Source: Tetracentron sinense (lineage: Eukaryota; Streptophyta; Magnoliopsida; Trochodendrales; Trochodendraceae). Taken from it: DNA of 64,000 nucleotides. Position 1 is the stretch's first letter. The number at the start of each line of letters is the position of its first letter. The translations under genes and the position numbers were made by a program. The notes beneath the pieces are model-generated. The model was not told where the DNA came from, did no database searches, and worked only from the letters and a program-made list of their open reading frames with translations. This document shows positions 62,896 through 64,000 of the stretch, one piece after another. The stretch is taken from the NCBI GenBank assembly GCA_015143295.1, contig CM026565.1, forward strand, positions 30,450,052 to 30,514,051, in the 5' to 3' direction.

Positions 62896-63214
62896 AAGAT
62901 GCCATCCTATTACATTTCTATTTCGTTTATGCCTTTTCTTCTCCCTCAACCATGTATGAGACATTCAGCTTTTATAAAGAAAGAGAAATGCTAAGCATAT
63001 TGTCATTGTAGAGGCCCAAAATCTAGTTCATGTTAATACCTTGTGTAATAGGGTTTAAATAGTCAATATTACGTCATTATGTGTGTTCAATCATAGCTAA
63101 ATGGCGTGGGGTGGTTAGAACACTTAATCAGATGAAAAAATTGAAAAAACAGAGTAGGCTAGAGCCCAGAATTCAGTGAGCCCACAGTTTGTTGGGCGAT
63201 CGATCGCACCTAGT

Positions 63215-63230
63215 GGGCGATCGATCGCCC
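63215..63230. repeat. 16-bp perfect palindrome with upstream partial copy
   Basis: GGGCGATCGATCGCCC is self-complementary. A direct copy of TGGGCGATCGATCGC lies 21 bp upstream (63193-63207). It sits 70-100 bp upstream of the candidate TATA box. Confidence 0.8.
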
Positions 63231-63271
63231 TCGCGTATTAAACTTTTTTAAAAAAACATTTAGGGTTTTAA

Positions 63272-63293
63272 CCCCCCCCCCCCCCCCCCCCCC
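63272..63293. repeat. poly-C run
   Basis: About 22 consecutive C directly upstream of the candidate TATA box; length may be affected by sequencing error. Confidence 0.85.
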
Positions 63294-64000
63294 TCCTTTA
63301 TAAATAAGACCCCCAAATTCGAGGATTTTTAGGGTTTTAAGGTTTCAAACCTATTTTTTAAGAGAAAGAGGGGAAAACTTAGGATTCTAAGGGGGGTTTT
63401 TGCTAGGGGAAGAAGGTTTTGTAGTTCTAAATTATCCAGAATATAATTATTGAAAATATTAAGGAAACTAAAACAATAATGAACTCACGAAATTTGCAGA
63501 ACAGCAAAATAATGAGAAAGAATGGAAAATCTGAGCCCTGTGTATCACAGTTTCCTTAAGACGAATTTACTCCCTCTCGGTACTCAATGTTTTTCGGGTC
63601 AAGCAGATCGCACTCCGGGTTTCTTTGTCGGGTCAATTTCTCATTTACCAACACATGGTAAATCCCTTATCATGTCAATTTTATCCAATAGATTTTGCTT
63701 GGAAAAGAAGGATTGGAGCTTGAAGATTGCTCTAAGGTGTATTCTCTAGCGTTTGGATCGTAGGAAAACAATCTAGGAAGGTAAATATGTTAGCATCACT
63801 CTCAATACCACGAATCATTAATGTTTTTAAGTTTAGAAACTAAGATCCTATGTTAGAGTAAGATTAATGATGATTTATTGTAGAAATGTCTCTCTATTGA
63901 TGTTTTGTTCATGATTGTGGTATATGGAAGTGAAGGTGTTTGATTAAAATATGGAGGAAGAGAATAATATGAAATTTTGTGATTGGAAAAGGAAGATGGG

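Larger units (their letters stand above)
63007..64000 (+). mobile_element. candidate LTR entering the right edge
   Basis: TGTAGAGGCCCAAAATCTAG at 63007 resembles the TGTAGAACCC start of the LTR at 3095-4134, and TATAAATAAGA (63299-63309) matches that LTR's TATA context. About 290 bp of U3-like sequence lies between. The 3' end, primer site and coding region are not identified. Could be a solo LTR or only similarity. Confidence 0.35.

Overview
This is nuclear DNA of a flowering plant. It carries intron-rich genes with GT/AG splice sites, including a cellulose synthase of the CESA1 type, a DED1-like DEAD-box helicase and a plant glyoxalase I-like gene. These sit in AT-rich DNA filled with LTR retrotransposons, LINEs, tRNA-derived SINEs and many small inverted-repeat DNA transposons. 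I cannot name the species. The number of tRNA-type SINEs, hAT and foldback elements would fit a woody dicot or magnoliid better than a grass, but that is only an impression.

Layout. 1-4134 (minus): the 5' part of a Ty3/gypsy-type LTR retrotransposon, with an uninterrupted gag-protease frame of over 1,000 codons running off the left edge and a complete 1,040-bp LTR containing five ~78-bp tandem repeats. 4.4-8.7 kb: nested DNA transposons (foldback elements, two hAT elements) and SINEs. 9.8-14.95 kb (minus): DEAD-box RNA helicase, six exons, 596 aa, with a LINE fragment in its long intron and a near-perfect foldback element about 440 bp upstream of its start codon. 15.4-34.2 kb: transposon-rich DNA, including a 5'-truncated LINE with perfect 15-bp target duplications (17.8-20.7 kb), an F-box/LRR pseudogene (22-23.6 kb), a composite SINE-like insertion carrying a Pol III-type promoter signature (24.2-24.6 kb), MITEs, and LINE and SINE tails. 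34.8-35.6 kb (plus): a three-exon VOC/glyoxalase I-like gene. 36-39.5 kb: MITEs and a second hAT copy. 40.2-41.7 kb (plus): a three-exon gene for a basic protein with 23-residue STPR-like repeats. 42-46.9 kb: LINE and SINE debris. 47.1-55.8 kb (minus): CESA1-like cellulose synthase, 14 exons, 1,083 aa. 56-64 kb: SINEs, MITEs, a tandem duplication, a LINE RNase H remnant, and a probable LTR entering at the right edge.

The host genes belong to unrelated pathways (RNA unwinding, cellulose synthesis, small-molecule detoxification, a putative DNA-binding protein). They are ordinary dispersed plant genes and do not form a cluster or operon. The most distinctive features are in the repeats: several LINE and SINE families end in a common ACC-plus-A-tail, some insertions are only 14-47 bp long yet have clear target duplications, and several MITE families recur with readable TIRs and TSDs. 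All splice models were read by eye from splice sites and protein family conservation. No database search was run.
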